This document shows positions 1 through 6,635 of a stretch of 8,259 nucleotides of DNA, piece by piece; positions within the stretch are counted from its first letter, which is position 1, and every line of letters starts with the position of its first letter. The DNA comes from Candidatus Zipacnadia bacterium (GTDB lineage Bacteria; Armatimonadota; UBA5377; JALGUK01). The position numbers and the translations under genes are program-made. Location of the stretch: assembly GCA_029820875.1 (NCBI GenBank), contig JALGUK010000113.1, forward strand, positions 1-8,259, written 5' to 3'. The notes below the pieces were generated by a model that worked only from the letters and a program-made list of their open reading frames with translations, was not told where the DNA came from and searched no databases.

Positions 1-45
1 TGAAGAGCCCCAATGAAACCGCTTAGTTTATCTGTCCTACGCGAG

Positions 46-82
46 ATTTAATTTCAGCTTAACCTCGTCATTATGATAAAAT
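46..82 (+). promoter_or_regulatory. Candidate Pho-type promoter of the pst operon
   Basis: Two similar hexamers, TTTAAT at 47-52 and CTTAAC at 58-63, begin 11 bases apart. About 13 bases after the second comes a -10-like TAAAAT at 77-82, and no good -35 hexamer stands at the usual distance. PhoB and PhoP response regulators bind direct repeats with 11-base periodicity that take the place of the -35 element, so the layout fits a phosphate-starvation promoter ahead of pstS. The repeats are short and imperfect and this region is AT-rich, so chance similarity is possible. The assignment is inference from spacing and from the operon that follows. Confidence 0.35.
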
Positions 83-122
83 ACTCGCGACAATCTCAAG
101 CGTTCGGGAAACTCGTGCGTAC

Positions 123-128
123 AGGAGG
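123..128 (+). promoter_or_regulatory. Shine-Dalgarno site that fixes a TTG start for pstS
   Basis: A perfect AGGAGG lies seven bases before TTG at 136-138. The upstream ATG at 73 has no comparable site and would place some 20 polar and basic residues ahead of the signal peptide. Starting at the TTG gives a compact lipoprotein signal sequence (MRKYTHPAILALIAVVLA, then Cys24), so this site decides the start. Confidence 0.8.
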
Positions 129-135
129 CAGGAAA

Positions 136-1046
136 TTGCGCAAATATACCCATCCGGCTATACTAGCGTTGATAGCAGTGGTTCTCGCAAGTTGGGCCGC
201 GGGCTGCGGCAGGAAACCGACAACATCAACCGGTCCCGGCGCTCCTCCGGCATCGTCGGCCGCAACAAGTGAAGCCGGCAGCGCCGAAGGCACCCTCACC
301 ATCAAGGGTTCGGATACCATGCTCCAACTCGGCCAGGCTCTGGCCGAGAAGTTCATGGAAGAAAACCCGAATGTCACGATAACCGTTACCGGCGGCGGAA
401 GCGGTACCGGCTCGCACAGGTGTCGCGTAGCATCGAAGACGAAGAGAGCAAACTGGCACAGAGGAAGGGATTCAAACCCAACGAGATTCAAATAGCATCG
501 GACGGCTTGTCGGTCGTCGTCAACAATGACAACCCGGTCGACAAGTTGACCATTGAGCAGATAGCGGACATTTTCACCGGCAAGGTCACCAACTGGAGGC
601 AGGTAGGTGGCAATGATGCCCCGATTGTTGTCCTCTCGCGCGACACCGCCTCCGGCACACACGTCTACTTCAAGGAGCACGTTCTGAACAAGGGTAATAA
701 GCAGGGAAAGGCGGAGTATACGCCCTCGGCGCTGATGCTGCCGTCGAACGACCAAATCCATAATGAAATCGCCAAAAACCCCAAGGCTATCGGTTATATC
801 GGCCTCGGGTATCTGGATGAAGCTGTGAAGCCCCTTAAGGTGGCCGCCGAGGAGGGCGAGCCTTTCGTCGCGCCGAGTCAAGATGCGGTCGTTTCGGGCG
901 ATTACCCCATCGCTCGACCACTGCTTTTCTACACCCGAGGCGAACCGGAAGGCCTGGCGAAAACTTATATTGACTGGGTCCTCGGCCCCGAGGGGCAGGA
1001 GGTCGTCCAAGAGCAAGGCTTTGTGCCGTTCGCATCCGGAGGGTAG
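136..1046 (+). pseudogene. pstS: Phosphate-binding lipoprotein PstS, frameshifted by a ~31-base deletion
   Basis: PstS captures inorganic phosphate outside the membrane and passes it to PstC-PstA. The TTG start at 136 gives a basic n-region, a hydrophobic core and a lipobox-like AAGC with Cys24, so the product would be lipid-anchored. The first segment carries phosphate-loop motifs GSDTM (residues 58-62) and GGGSGTG (86-92). Homology then jumps frame: after base 410 it resumes as DLAQVSRS-type sequence (LAQVSRSIEDEE) and runs intact to TAG at 1044-1046, including DIFTGK, SRDTASGT, IGYIGLGYL and the C-terminal SPEG-like block. Relatives have roughly ten more residues here (an AALxNGTxD helix), so about 31 bases are missing, which is not a multiple of three. 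Read literally, translation from 136 ends at the stop at 493-495 with only a signal peptide and the first lobe. An alternative is an assembly or base-calling error in an intact gene. Family assignment is certain; whether it is a true pseudogene is not. Confidence 0.85.
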
Positions 1047-1049
1047 AAC

Positions 1050-2033
1050 ATGACACGACCTGATTATGTGCCCCAGACCGAGCAATCGGGAACCAAGCGC
1101 GACGGGACGGGCGTCGGCGCACCCCGCAAATCCGGTTTCAGTGGTCGCCGTATCCGTGAGTGGCTTATCGAGGGCTTTATCCGGACCAGTGCGATGACAG
1201 CGATTCTCATCCTTGCCCTGCTCTTTGTGTTCCTTATCTGGAACGCAGCGCCGGTTCTGAGGACCACCGATGTAAAGGACCTGCTCACCGGTCGCCAATG
1301 GTACCCGATATCTCACCCTCCCCTATTCGGCTTGCTGCCCCTGATTTGCGGGTCACTGCTTGTGACTTTCGGTGCGCTTGTGATTGCGGTGCCGGTCGGG
1401 GTGGCCTGCGCGACTTACATTGCGGAGGTCGCTCCGCCGTGGGCCAGGGAAATCCTCAAGCCGCTTGTTGAGCTTCTGGCCGCTGTCCCATCAGTGGTCA
1501 TCGGGTTTGTCGCCCTGGAACTTCTGGCGCCGCGGCTCCAAAGCCTGTTCAATCTCCCGACCGGCATGACGGCCCTGACCGGGGCCATCGCTCTCGCCTT
1601 CATGGCTCTCCCGACAATCGTCTCGGTCTCGGAGGACGCCATACGGGCGGTGCCAGTGGACTACCGACGTGGGTCGTGGGCGCTCGGCGCGACCGAATGG
1701 CAGACCATCCACCGCGTGACGCTTCCGGCTGCGCGCTCAGGTATCGTGGCGGCGATTATGCTCGGTATCGGGCGCGCGATCGGAGAGACGATGACCGTAC
1801 TGATGGTGACCGGAAACGCCGCAGTCATTCCCCACGGCGGCCTCGCGAAGGCGATGCTGTCGTCTGTGCGAACTATGACGGCCACGATCGCCGCTGAAAT
1901 GGGCGAGGTCGCGCACGGCTCAGCCCACTACCACGCGCTTTTTGCGATCGGCGTATTGCTTCTGCTGGCCACTTTCATCCTCACGCTTATTGCTGATATT
2001 GTCCTGCATCGCGGGGCGGCCCAAAGAGGGTAA
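1050..2033 (+). CDS. pstC: Phosphate ABC transporter permease PstC
   Basis: One of two membrane subunits forming the phosphate channel of the PstSCAB importer. The 327-residue product has a polar cytoplasmic N-terminus of about 45 residues, then hydrophobic helices beginning near AMTAILILALLFVFLIW. It carries the family blocks AAVPSVVIGFVAL and AIRAVPVDYR, and a complete EAA-type coupling loop (SWALGATEWQTIHRVTLP) followed by GIGRAIGET, where the ATPase docks. Length and motifs match the family with no gap. The ATG at 1050 follows the pstS stop by three bases and has GGAGGG at 1038-1043, so translation is probably coupled to pstS. It serves as an internal control for the damage in pstA, since the segment pstA lacks is present here. 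A polytopic PstC is unlikely to work without PstS and PstA partners. Confidence 0.96.
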   Translation: MTRPDYVPQTEQSGTKRDGTGVGAPRKSGFSGRRIREWLIEGFIRTSAMTAILILALLFVFLIWNAAPVLRTTDVKDLLTGRQWYPISHPPLFGLLPLICGSLLVTFGALVIAVPVGVACATYIAEVAPPWAREILKPLVELLAAVPSVVIGFVALELLAPRLQSLFNLPTGMTALTGAIALAFMALPTIVSVSEDAIRAVPVDYRRGSWALGATEWQTIHRVTLPAARSGIVAAIMLGIGRAIGETMTVLMVTGNAAVIPHGGLAKAMLSSVRTMTATIAAEMGEVAHGSAHYHALFAIGVLLLLATFILTLIADIVLHRGAAQRG

Positions 2034-2039
2034 GCAACG

Positions 2040-2786
2040 GTGAGTGAACGCATCAAGCAGAAGATCGCCTTTGCGCTTTTGGCCGGAAGCACGCTGTTTG
2101 TGCTGATTCCGGTGGTTGTGGTGCTGTACTTTGTCGTCAGCAAGGGGATTGGATCCATAGATTGGGCATTTCTCACCGAGATGCCCAGAAAAGGCATGCG
2201 GGAGGGCGGCATCTATCCGGCGATAGTGGGTACGGTCTACCTGGTGACAGGCACTGTGATTATCGCCCTCCCCCTGGGCGTGCTTTGTGCCATCTACCTG
2301 ACCGAGTATGCCCGCCACGGCCCTCTGCTTAGACTTGTGCGGCTTGCGGTCGTCAACCTGGCGGGCGTCCCATCGGTAGTGTACGGCCTTTTCGGCCTGG
2401 CTGTCTTCTGCGTTTTGTTCGGGTTCGGCACCAGCGTCGCAGCCGGGTGTTGCACGCTGGCGCTGCTGGTCCTCCCACTGGTCATCACGGCCTCGGAGGA
2501 GGCGTTGCTATCGGTACCGCAGGGACTTCGGGAGGCGAGTCTGGCGCTTGGAGCGACCAGGTGGCAGACGATTACGGCGGCCACCTACTTCGGGCCGCTG
2601 CCGAGGTCACCGTTCCAGCCGACGATGGCGTTGCCCTATCATCTGTACGCCGTTTCAACGCAGCTTCCCAATCCCCCCGAGCGGGTGACGTGGGGCACTG
2701 CAACGGTGTTGCTGCTGCTGGTATTGCTGGTAAACGGCGTCGCCGCATTGCTCCGCGCACATCTGAGAAGAAAGAAACGGTGGTAG
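2040..2786 (+). CDS. pstA: Phosphate ABC transporter permease PstA with an in-frame internal deletion
   Basis: The second channel-forming subunit of the phosphate importer, read from GTG at 2040 (AGAGGG at 2025-2030, six bases after the pstC stop) for 248 residues. The first membrane helix ([23 protein letters not shown]), [29 protein letters not shown] and [16 protein letters not shown] are typical of PstA. After WQTI (ending at 2573) the protein jumps to [13 protein letters not shown], which in relatives comes about 34 residues later. Missing are the LP end of the EAA coupling loop, the transmembrane helix after it, and the conserved R-A-I-G-E-T-A-P block. The frame is kept and the C-terminal helix ([19 protein letters not shown]) remains. 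PstA proteins are usually about 280-300 residues, so this one is short. Loss of the ATPase docking loop should abolish transport if the sequence is correct. Assembly collapse is the alternative. Confidence 0.9.
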   Translation: MSERIKQKIAFALLAGSTLFVLIPVVVVLYFVVSKGIGSIDWAFLTEMPRKGMREGGIYPAIVGTVYLVTGTVIIALPLGVLCAIYLTEYARHGPLLRLVRLAVVNLAGVPSVVYGLFGLAVFCVLFGFGTSVAAGCCTLALLVLPLVITASEEALLSVPQGLREASLALGATRWQTITAATYFGPLPRSPFQPTMALPYHLYAVSTQLPNPPERVTWGTATVLLLLVLLVNGVAALLRAHLRRKKRW

Positions 2787-2788
2787 AT

Positions 2789-3592
2789 GTGGCTGGTCAG
2801 GAACAAGCCGAGGTTGCGGCCATCGCTGCATCGGTTGAGAGTATAAAGATGGAAACGCGGGACCTGAATTTGTTCTACGGGGGTTTCCACGCGCTCAAGA
2901 GTATTAATATAAGTATCGCGCCCAACAAGATTACGGCACTTATCGGCCCCTCCGGCTGTGGAAAATCGTCGTTCTTGAGGTGTCTTAATCGCATGAATGA
3001 CGTGATAGACGGGGCACGTGTGACAGGACAGGTGATGCTGGACGGCAAGGACATCTATCACAAGTCGGTGGACGCAGTTGAGCTTCGGAAGCGCGTTGGA
3101 ATGGTCTTCCAGCATCCCAACCCCTTTCCCATGTCCGTGTTCGACAACGTCGCATACGGCCCGCGGTTGCAGGGCGTCCGCGACAGGCATACGCTCGCCG
3201 AGCTTGTTGAAAAGAGCCTCAGAGATGCGGCCCTGTGGGATGAAGTATCCGATAAGCTCCGTGACTCCGCGATGCAGCTTTCCGGCGGACAACAACAACG
3301 GCTCTGCATTGCGCGCGTTCTGGCCGTAGAGCCGGAGGTCGTGCTGATGGACGAGCCTTGTTCGGCTCTCGACCCGATTTCCACGTTCAAGATCGAGGAA
3401 CTGATGATGGAACTGAAAAAGAAGTATACAATTGTCATCGTCACCCACAACATGTACCAGGCCTCGCGGGTTTCGGACAGGACAGGCTTCTTCCTGATGG
3501 GTGAGCTCGTGGAGTTCGGCCCGACCATCCAGATATTCGAAAATCCCCGGGACCAGCGGACAGACGATTATGTCCGCGGACGGTTCGGATAG
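2789..3592 (+). CDS. pstB: Phosphate ABC transporter ATPase PstB
   Basis: The cytoplasmic ATPase that powers phosphate import. Counting from GTG at 2789 (267 residues), it has Walker [10 protein letters not shown] at 53-61, Q-loop Gln108 followed by the PstB-typical HPNPFPMS, signature LSGGQQQR at 164-171, Walker B VVLMDEP with Asp188 and Glu189, a D-loop SALDP, and switch His220 in VTHN. No ATPase residue is missing and the C-terminus (DYVRGRFG) is family-typical. The start is uncertain: GTG 2789 lies two bases after the pstA stop but lacks a clear Shine-Dalgarno site. ATG at 2849 has a modest GAGAG at 2837-2841 and would give 247 residues starting [12 protein letters not shown] prefer the longer form because short alanine- and glutamate-rich leaders are common in PstB and the operon is otherwise tightly packed. 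Confidence 0.95.
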   Translation: MAGQEQAEVAAIAASVESIKMETRDLNLFYGGFHALKSINISIAPNKITALIGPSGCGKSSFLRCLNRMNDVIDGARVTGQVMLDGKDIYHKSVDAVELRKRVGMVFQHPNPFPMSVFDNVAYGPRLQGVRDRHTLAELVEKSLRDAALWDEVSDKLRDSAMQLSGGQQQRLCIARVLAVEPEVVLMDEPCSALDPISTFKIEELMMELKKKYTIVIVTHNMYQASRVSDRTGFFLMGELVEFGPTIQIFENPRDQRTDDYVRGRFG

Positions 3593-3601
3593 GGGGACAT
3601 C

Positions 3602-4279
3602 ATGACCACGCTCCGAGTGCATTTTCAAGCGCAGATATCAAACCTTCAACGCGATGTGCTGAAGCTGGGGAGCTTTGTGGAGGCGATGGTCGCCGAGTCC
3701 ATGCGCGCCTTGGTGAATCAAGACAATAAGCTGGCCGACGAGGTGATTCGCAAGGACGACATCGCCGACGACCTCGACCTCGCCATCGAACAGACAGCTA
3801 TGAGGCTTCTGGCGCTCCAGCAGCCTATGGCGAAGGACCTGCGCCTGATTGGAACCGCGCTGAAGATGATTGCCGACCTCGAACGAATCGGCGACTATGC
3901 GGTGGACATCGCTCGCACCGCGAAGGTTCTGAGCACCGAACCGTTCTTTAAACCTCTTGAGGACATCCCGCGCATGGCCGAGCTGACGGAGCTTATGATC
4001 CGTGACGTGCTGAAGGCGTTCGTGCAGGGTGACGTAGAGCTGGCAAAGAAGGTTTGCCAGGAGGATGACCAGGTAGACAAGCTCTGGTACTCCCTGCTGG
4101 ACGAGCTGATGGACTTCATGCGCAAGGACCCGGCGCTAGTCAAACAGGCCACCTACCTGCTCCTTGTCGCGCGTTACCTCGAGCGCATCGCGGACCATGC
4201 AACGAATGTCGCCGAGCGCGTCTACTACATCGAGACCGGCGAGCTTATACAGCTCGCGTCCAGCCACAAATCCACCTGA
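3602..4279 (+). CDS. phoU: Phosphate signalling protein PhoU
   Basis: PhoU is an all-helical cytoplasmic protein that binds the Pst transporter and the phosphate sensor kinase, keeping the Pho response off when phosphate is plentiful. The 225-residue product shows the two-fold repeat of the family: each half ends in a metal-binding E-R-I-x-D motif, ERIGD at residues 94-98 and ERIAD at 194-198. The blocks AMRLLALQQPMAKDLR and LIGTALKMIADLERIGDYA are also characteristic. Its length is normal and no gap is visible. The ATG at 3602 follows the pstB stop by nine bases with a GGGGG-containing leader, so it is the last gene of the pst operon. In some bacteria loss of Pst function makes PhoU-dependent repression fail, which matters here because pstS and pstA look damaged. 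Confidence 0.96.
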   Translation: MTTLRVHFQAQISNLQRDVLKLGSFVEAMVAESMRALVNQDNKLADEVIRKDDIADDLDLAIEQTAMRLLALQQPMAKDLRLIGTALKMIADLERIGDYAVDIARTAKVLSTEPFFKPLEDIPRMAELTELMIRDVLKAFVQGDVELAKKVCQEDDQVDKLWYSLLDELMDFMRKDPALVKQATYLLLVARYLERIADHATNVAERVYYIETGELIQLASSHKST

Positions 4280-4361
4280 TGCGTGTTTGCAACCGTCACG
4301 CAGCGCCATTCCCGCCGCTGAGGTTGTTATACAGCAGGCCGGGACCTATCCGAGGCAAGCC

Positions 4362-5030
4362 ATGCGGATATTACATCCCTGGAACGTAAACCCCGAAGAT
4401 GCCGCCCGTCTGCAGGAACAGCTTCGTGAGAAGGTCGTCCTAAATCCGCCGAAAGGGCCGTTTGACACGGTCGCGGGGGTGTTCGCGGCGATGCGGGAGG
4501 GCGAGCCGGACGCCACTGCAGCGGCGCTGGTAATGCATCTGCCCGACTTTCACGTCCTCGAGAGCAAGGTGGCTTCGGCTACGATACCGATGCCCTATAT
4601 GCCCGGTCTGCTTGCCTATGCCGTGGGACCGGCCCTGATTGCAGCCATTGAGATGCTCGAGGCCCTTCCATCAGTTGCAATCATCAACGGGCACGGACTC
4701 GCCCATCCGCGGCGTTTCGGCCTCGCCTCACACATCGGAGTGCTTCTTGACATCCCCACGGTCGGTTGCGCGGAGGAGGCGCTTTGCGGGGAGTTCGACG
4801 AGCCTGGTCCCAGGCGGGGTGACGCGGAGGTAATATGGCTCGATGGAGAACCGGTAGGCATGGCTGTGCGCGTCCGCAGCGGAGTCGGACCTCTGTTTGT
4901 AAGCCCGGGGCATAGAATGGACATCCCGACGGCGGTTTCCATCGCGCTCTCGGCCGTGCGACGGTTTCGCACTCCTGAGCCTCTGCGGCGCGCACGAGCG
5001 CTCGCCCGCCGAATGTATGCCGCTCGTTAG
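4362..5030 (+). CDS. Endonuclease V homologue lacking most catalytic residues (putative pseudoenzyme)
   Basis: The 222-residue product aligns end to end with endonuclease V, the repair nuclease that cuts beside deoxyinosine. Shared blocks include the wedge MPYMPG (Tyr79), GHGLAHPRRFGLASHIGVLLDIPT (110-133, with small changes), the LCGEF block (141-145) and SPGHR (181-185). ATG 4362 has GAGG six bases upstream and gives the usual length; the frame is open further upstream inside phoU but shows no homology there. The active site is changed. The AGVD aspartate is Phe41, the F-R-E glutamate is Val88, the V-D-G-H-G aspartate is Asn109, and the conserved lysine after G-V-A is Glu138. Spacing from Tyr79 through Val88, Asn109 and Glu138 matches Thermotoga maritima Y80, E89, D110 and K139 exactly, so misalignment is unlikely. 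Only the final histidine (His184) is kept. I expect no metal-dependent cleavage. It could still bind inosine-containing nucleic acid, or have a different role. It lies 82 bases after phoU and may be co-transcribed. Confidence 0.88.
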   Translation: MRILHPWNVNPEDAARLQEQLREKVVLNPPKGPFDTVAGVFAAMREGEPDATAAALVMHLPDFHVLESKVASATIPMPYMPGLLAYAVGPALIAAIEMLEALPSVAIINGHGLAHPRRFGLASHIGVLLDIPTVGCAEEALCGEFDEPGPRRGDAEVIWLDGEPVGMAVRVRSGVGPLFVSPGHRMDIPTAVSIALSAVRRFRTPEPLRRARALARRMYAAR

Positions 5031-5261
5031 GCTCTCCAGGCCGCCCTTTGCCTCCCTGGAAACATGATATCAATGAAGGTCAAATCGCAACGGATCGTGA
5101 ATTAGTTGACGTTGCCGGCAAGTAAGGAAATTTTGCTCAAGCGGCGGATGCCCCGGTAGTTGTATCAGACACCTTTCACCAGCTATCACGGACTTTTATC
5201 AAAGCAATGTCAACAGCCGTCGCGGGGTGGCTGAATGCTGGTTGAAACAGGAGAAGCGGAC
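5031..5261 (+). other. Intergenic region before the ligase operon
   Basis: This gap of 231 bases probably holds the end of the first transcript and the promoter of the next. An inverted repeat TCCAGG (5035-5040) and CCTGGA (5055-5060) follows the endonuclease V homologue, but it has a long loop and no T-run, so it is a weak terminator candidate. A TTGACG at 5106-5111 resembles a -35 box, yet the sequence 17 bases on (AATTTT) is a poor -10. CAGCC and GGCTG (5214-5218 and 5229-5233) could form a small hairpin in the leader. I see no RNA gene, riboswitch or sigma-54 site with correct spacing. Confidence 0.4.
5249..5253 (+). promoter_or_regulatory. Shine-Dalgarno site choosing the ligase start at 5262
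   Basis: AGGAG lies eight bases before ATG 5262. An in-frame ATG at 5235 would add nine residues but has no purine-rich site at a suitable distance (its leader is CGGGGTGGCTGA), so the downstream ATG is the more likely start. Confidence 0.65.
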
Positions 5262-6593
5262 ATGGGAGTGACACGGACTAACCCCTTAAAGCTCCTGGAC
5301 GATAATGCCATCCGTACCGTGCGTGTCGAGTGGTGCGATTTGCACGGCCTCGCCCGCGGCAAGCGGGTCAGCAGAGAGAGCTTCGAGCAGGTCCTTCAGC
5401 GCGGACTCCGCTTCAGCACCGCTCCCCTGTTCATGGACCTGCGAGGGGAATCCGTGGAAGTTGACCACAGTTTCGCCCGGCACGGCTGGCCGGATATGGT
5501 GGCCCGTCCCGACGTTTCCACGCTTCATGTGGTCCCCTATGAGGCGGCAACGGCGCGTGTGCTGGCCGACCTGGAAACGACCGACGGCGAACCGATAGAA
5601 ATAGCGCCACGGTTTGTGTTGCGCCGTGTGCTCGAGAGTACGCTCGACAAGAGTGAGGAGCTGTTGGTCGGTGCGGAGCTCGAGTTTTATGTCCTCCCCG
5701 AGGAGGAATGGGAACCTCTCCCTCCGGGCAAGCAATGCTTCCGAATGATGCTCGGTGATGAAGAACAAAGAGCGCTCATGCGTCTGATGAGGCTGCTGCC
5801 CGGGATGGGGATAAAGGTGGAGGGCTTCCACCCGGAGGACGGGCCTGGGCAGTTTGAAATCAACCTCTCGCCCGCAAGGGCCATGGCGAGTGCGGACACC
5901 GCCTTTGTCTTCCGCAATGCGGTCAAGGAGGTCACCGGACAGGCCGGCCTGCGCGCGACCTTCATGGCGAAGCCGTTCACCGAGTTCAGCGGCAATGGGT
6001 TTCACCTGCACCAGTCCATCTGCGACGCCGCAACCGGCGAGTCTATTCTTTCCTCACCGGAGGCGCCAAATCAGCCCTCGGACGCCTGCCTGCAGTTCCT
6101 TGCGGGCCAGATCGCCTTCGCGCGCGAAGCCGCTGCCATCTACCTGCCGACCGTCAACTCGTACAAGCGCACGGAATTGCGCGGGCCAAAGCCCTTGTCC
6201 ATCTGTTGGGGCGGCGACAACCGCACTGTTGCATTACGATTGGTGACCGACGGCGAGATGGGAGTGCGGATTGAGAACCGAATCGCCGGTGCGGATGCCA
6301 ATCCATACTTGATGATGGCGGCGGCGATAGCCACAGGCATGGCGGGACGAGGGCAGGGGCTGGAACCACCCGCGCCGCTGTGCGCAGATGCCTACGAAAC
6401 GCCCGAGCGGGGCCAGGCTCTTCCGACAGGGTTGGATGAGGCGCTGGAACTGTTAGATCGGAGCGAGCTTTTGCGCGCAGCGATGGGGAATCAGCTGATT
6501 GACACGTTTATCAGCCTGAAACGCGCGGAGGTCCGGCGATTTCGCCAAAGCGTCACGGACTGGGAGCTCGCGGAGTATTCGCGATACATTTAA
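5262..6593 (+). CDS. Glutamine-synthetase-family ligase, PuuA-like (gamma-glutamyl-amine type)
   Basis: The family joins the side-chain carboxyl of glutamate to ammonia or an amine using ATP. The 443-residue protein keeps the catalytic core: metal ligands Glu139 and Glu141 in GAELEF, Glu192 and Glu199 in PEDGPGQFEI, His248 in GNGFHLHQS, Arg303 in NSYKR, and RIENRIAGADANPYL (Glu338, Arg340). Features expected of housekeeping GlnA are missing. The FDGSS latch that builds the ammonium site is absent. The flap glutamate equivalent to Salmonella Glu327 is Pro309, with exact spacing from Arg303. No K-N-L-Y-D-L-P adenylylation tyrosine is present. These traits fit the PuuA / gamma-glutamylamide branch, so an amine may replace ammonia. 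The exact substrate cannot be read from the sequence. The C-terminus (KRAEVRRFRQSVTDWELAEY) is typical of that branch. Two stops in tandem (TAA TAG) end it, and the next gene starts 42 bases later. Confidence 0.9.
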   Translation: MGVTRTNPLKLLDDNAIRTVRVEWCDLHGLARGKRVSRESFEQVLQRGLRFSTAPLFMDLRGESVEVDHSFARHGWPDMVARPDVSTLHVVPYEAATARVLADLETTDGEPIEIAPRFVLRRVLESTLDKSEELLVGAELEFYVLPEEEWEPLPPGKQCFRMMLGDEEQRALMRLMRLLPGMGIKVEGFHPEDGPGQFEINLSPARAMASADTAFVFRNAVKEVTGQAGLRATFMAKPFTEFSGNGFHLHQSICDAATGESILSSPEAPNQPSDACLQFLAGQIAFAREAAAIYLPTVNSYKRTELRGPKPLSICWGGDNRTVALRLVTDGEMGVRIENRIAGADANPYLMMAAAIATGMAGRGQGLEPPAPLCADAYETPERGQALPTGLDEALELLDRSELLRAAMGNQLIDTFISLKRAEVRRFRQSVTDWELAEYSRYI

Positions 6594-6635
6594 TAGGTTT
6601 TCGCCCAGGCAGAGTGCTACGAGGAAAGCGACGCC

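Noticed and set aside
96..1316. A 406-codon open frame on the - strand across pstS and the start of pstC
   Set aside because: It is antisense to clear PstS and PstC homology, has no recognisable motifs, and reflects high GC content on the opposite strand.
2447..2788. Extension of the pstB frame far upstream into pstA
   Set aside because: The frame happens to be open, but the translation has no PstB-like sequence before about 2789 and overlaps conserved PstA sequence.
2639..3628. A 329-codon open frame on the - strand over pstB
   Set aside because: It mirrors an intact PstB with all ATPase motifs; no domain or ribosome site supports it.
4280..4302. Hairpin TGCGTG / CACGCA after phoU as a terminator
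   Set aside because: The stem is six pairs with an 11-base loop and no following T-run, so it is too weak to call.
4164..4361. Upstream extension of the endonuclease V homologue into phoU
   Set aside because: The added residues are serine- and arginine-rich without homology, while ATG 4362 has a ribosome site and gives the family length.
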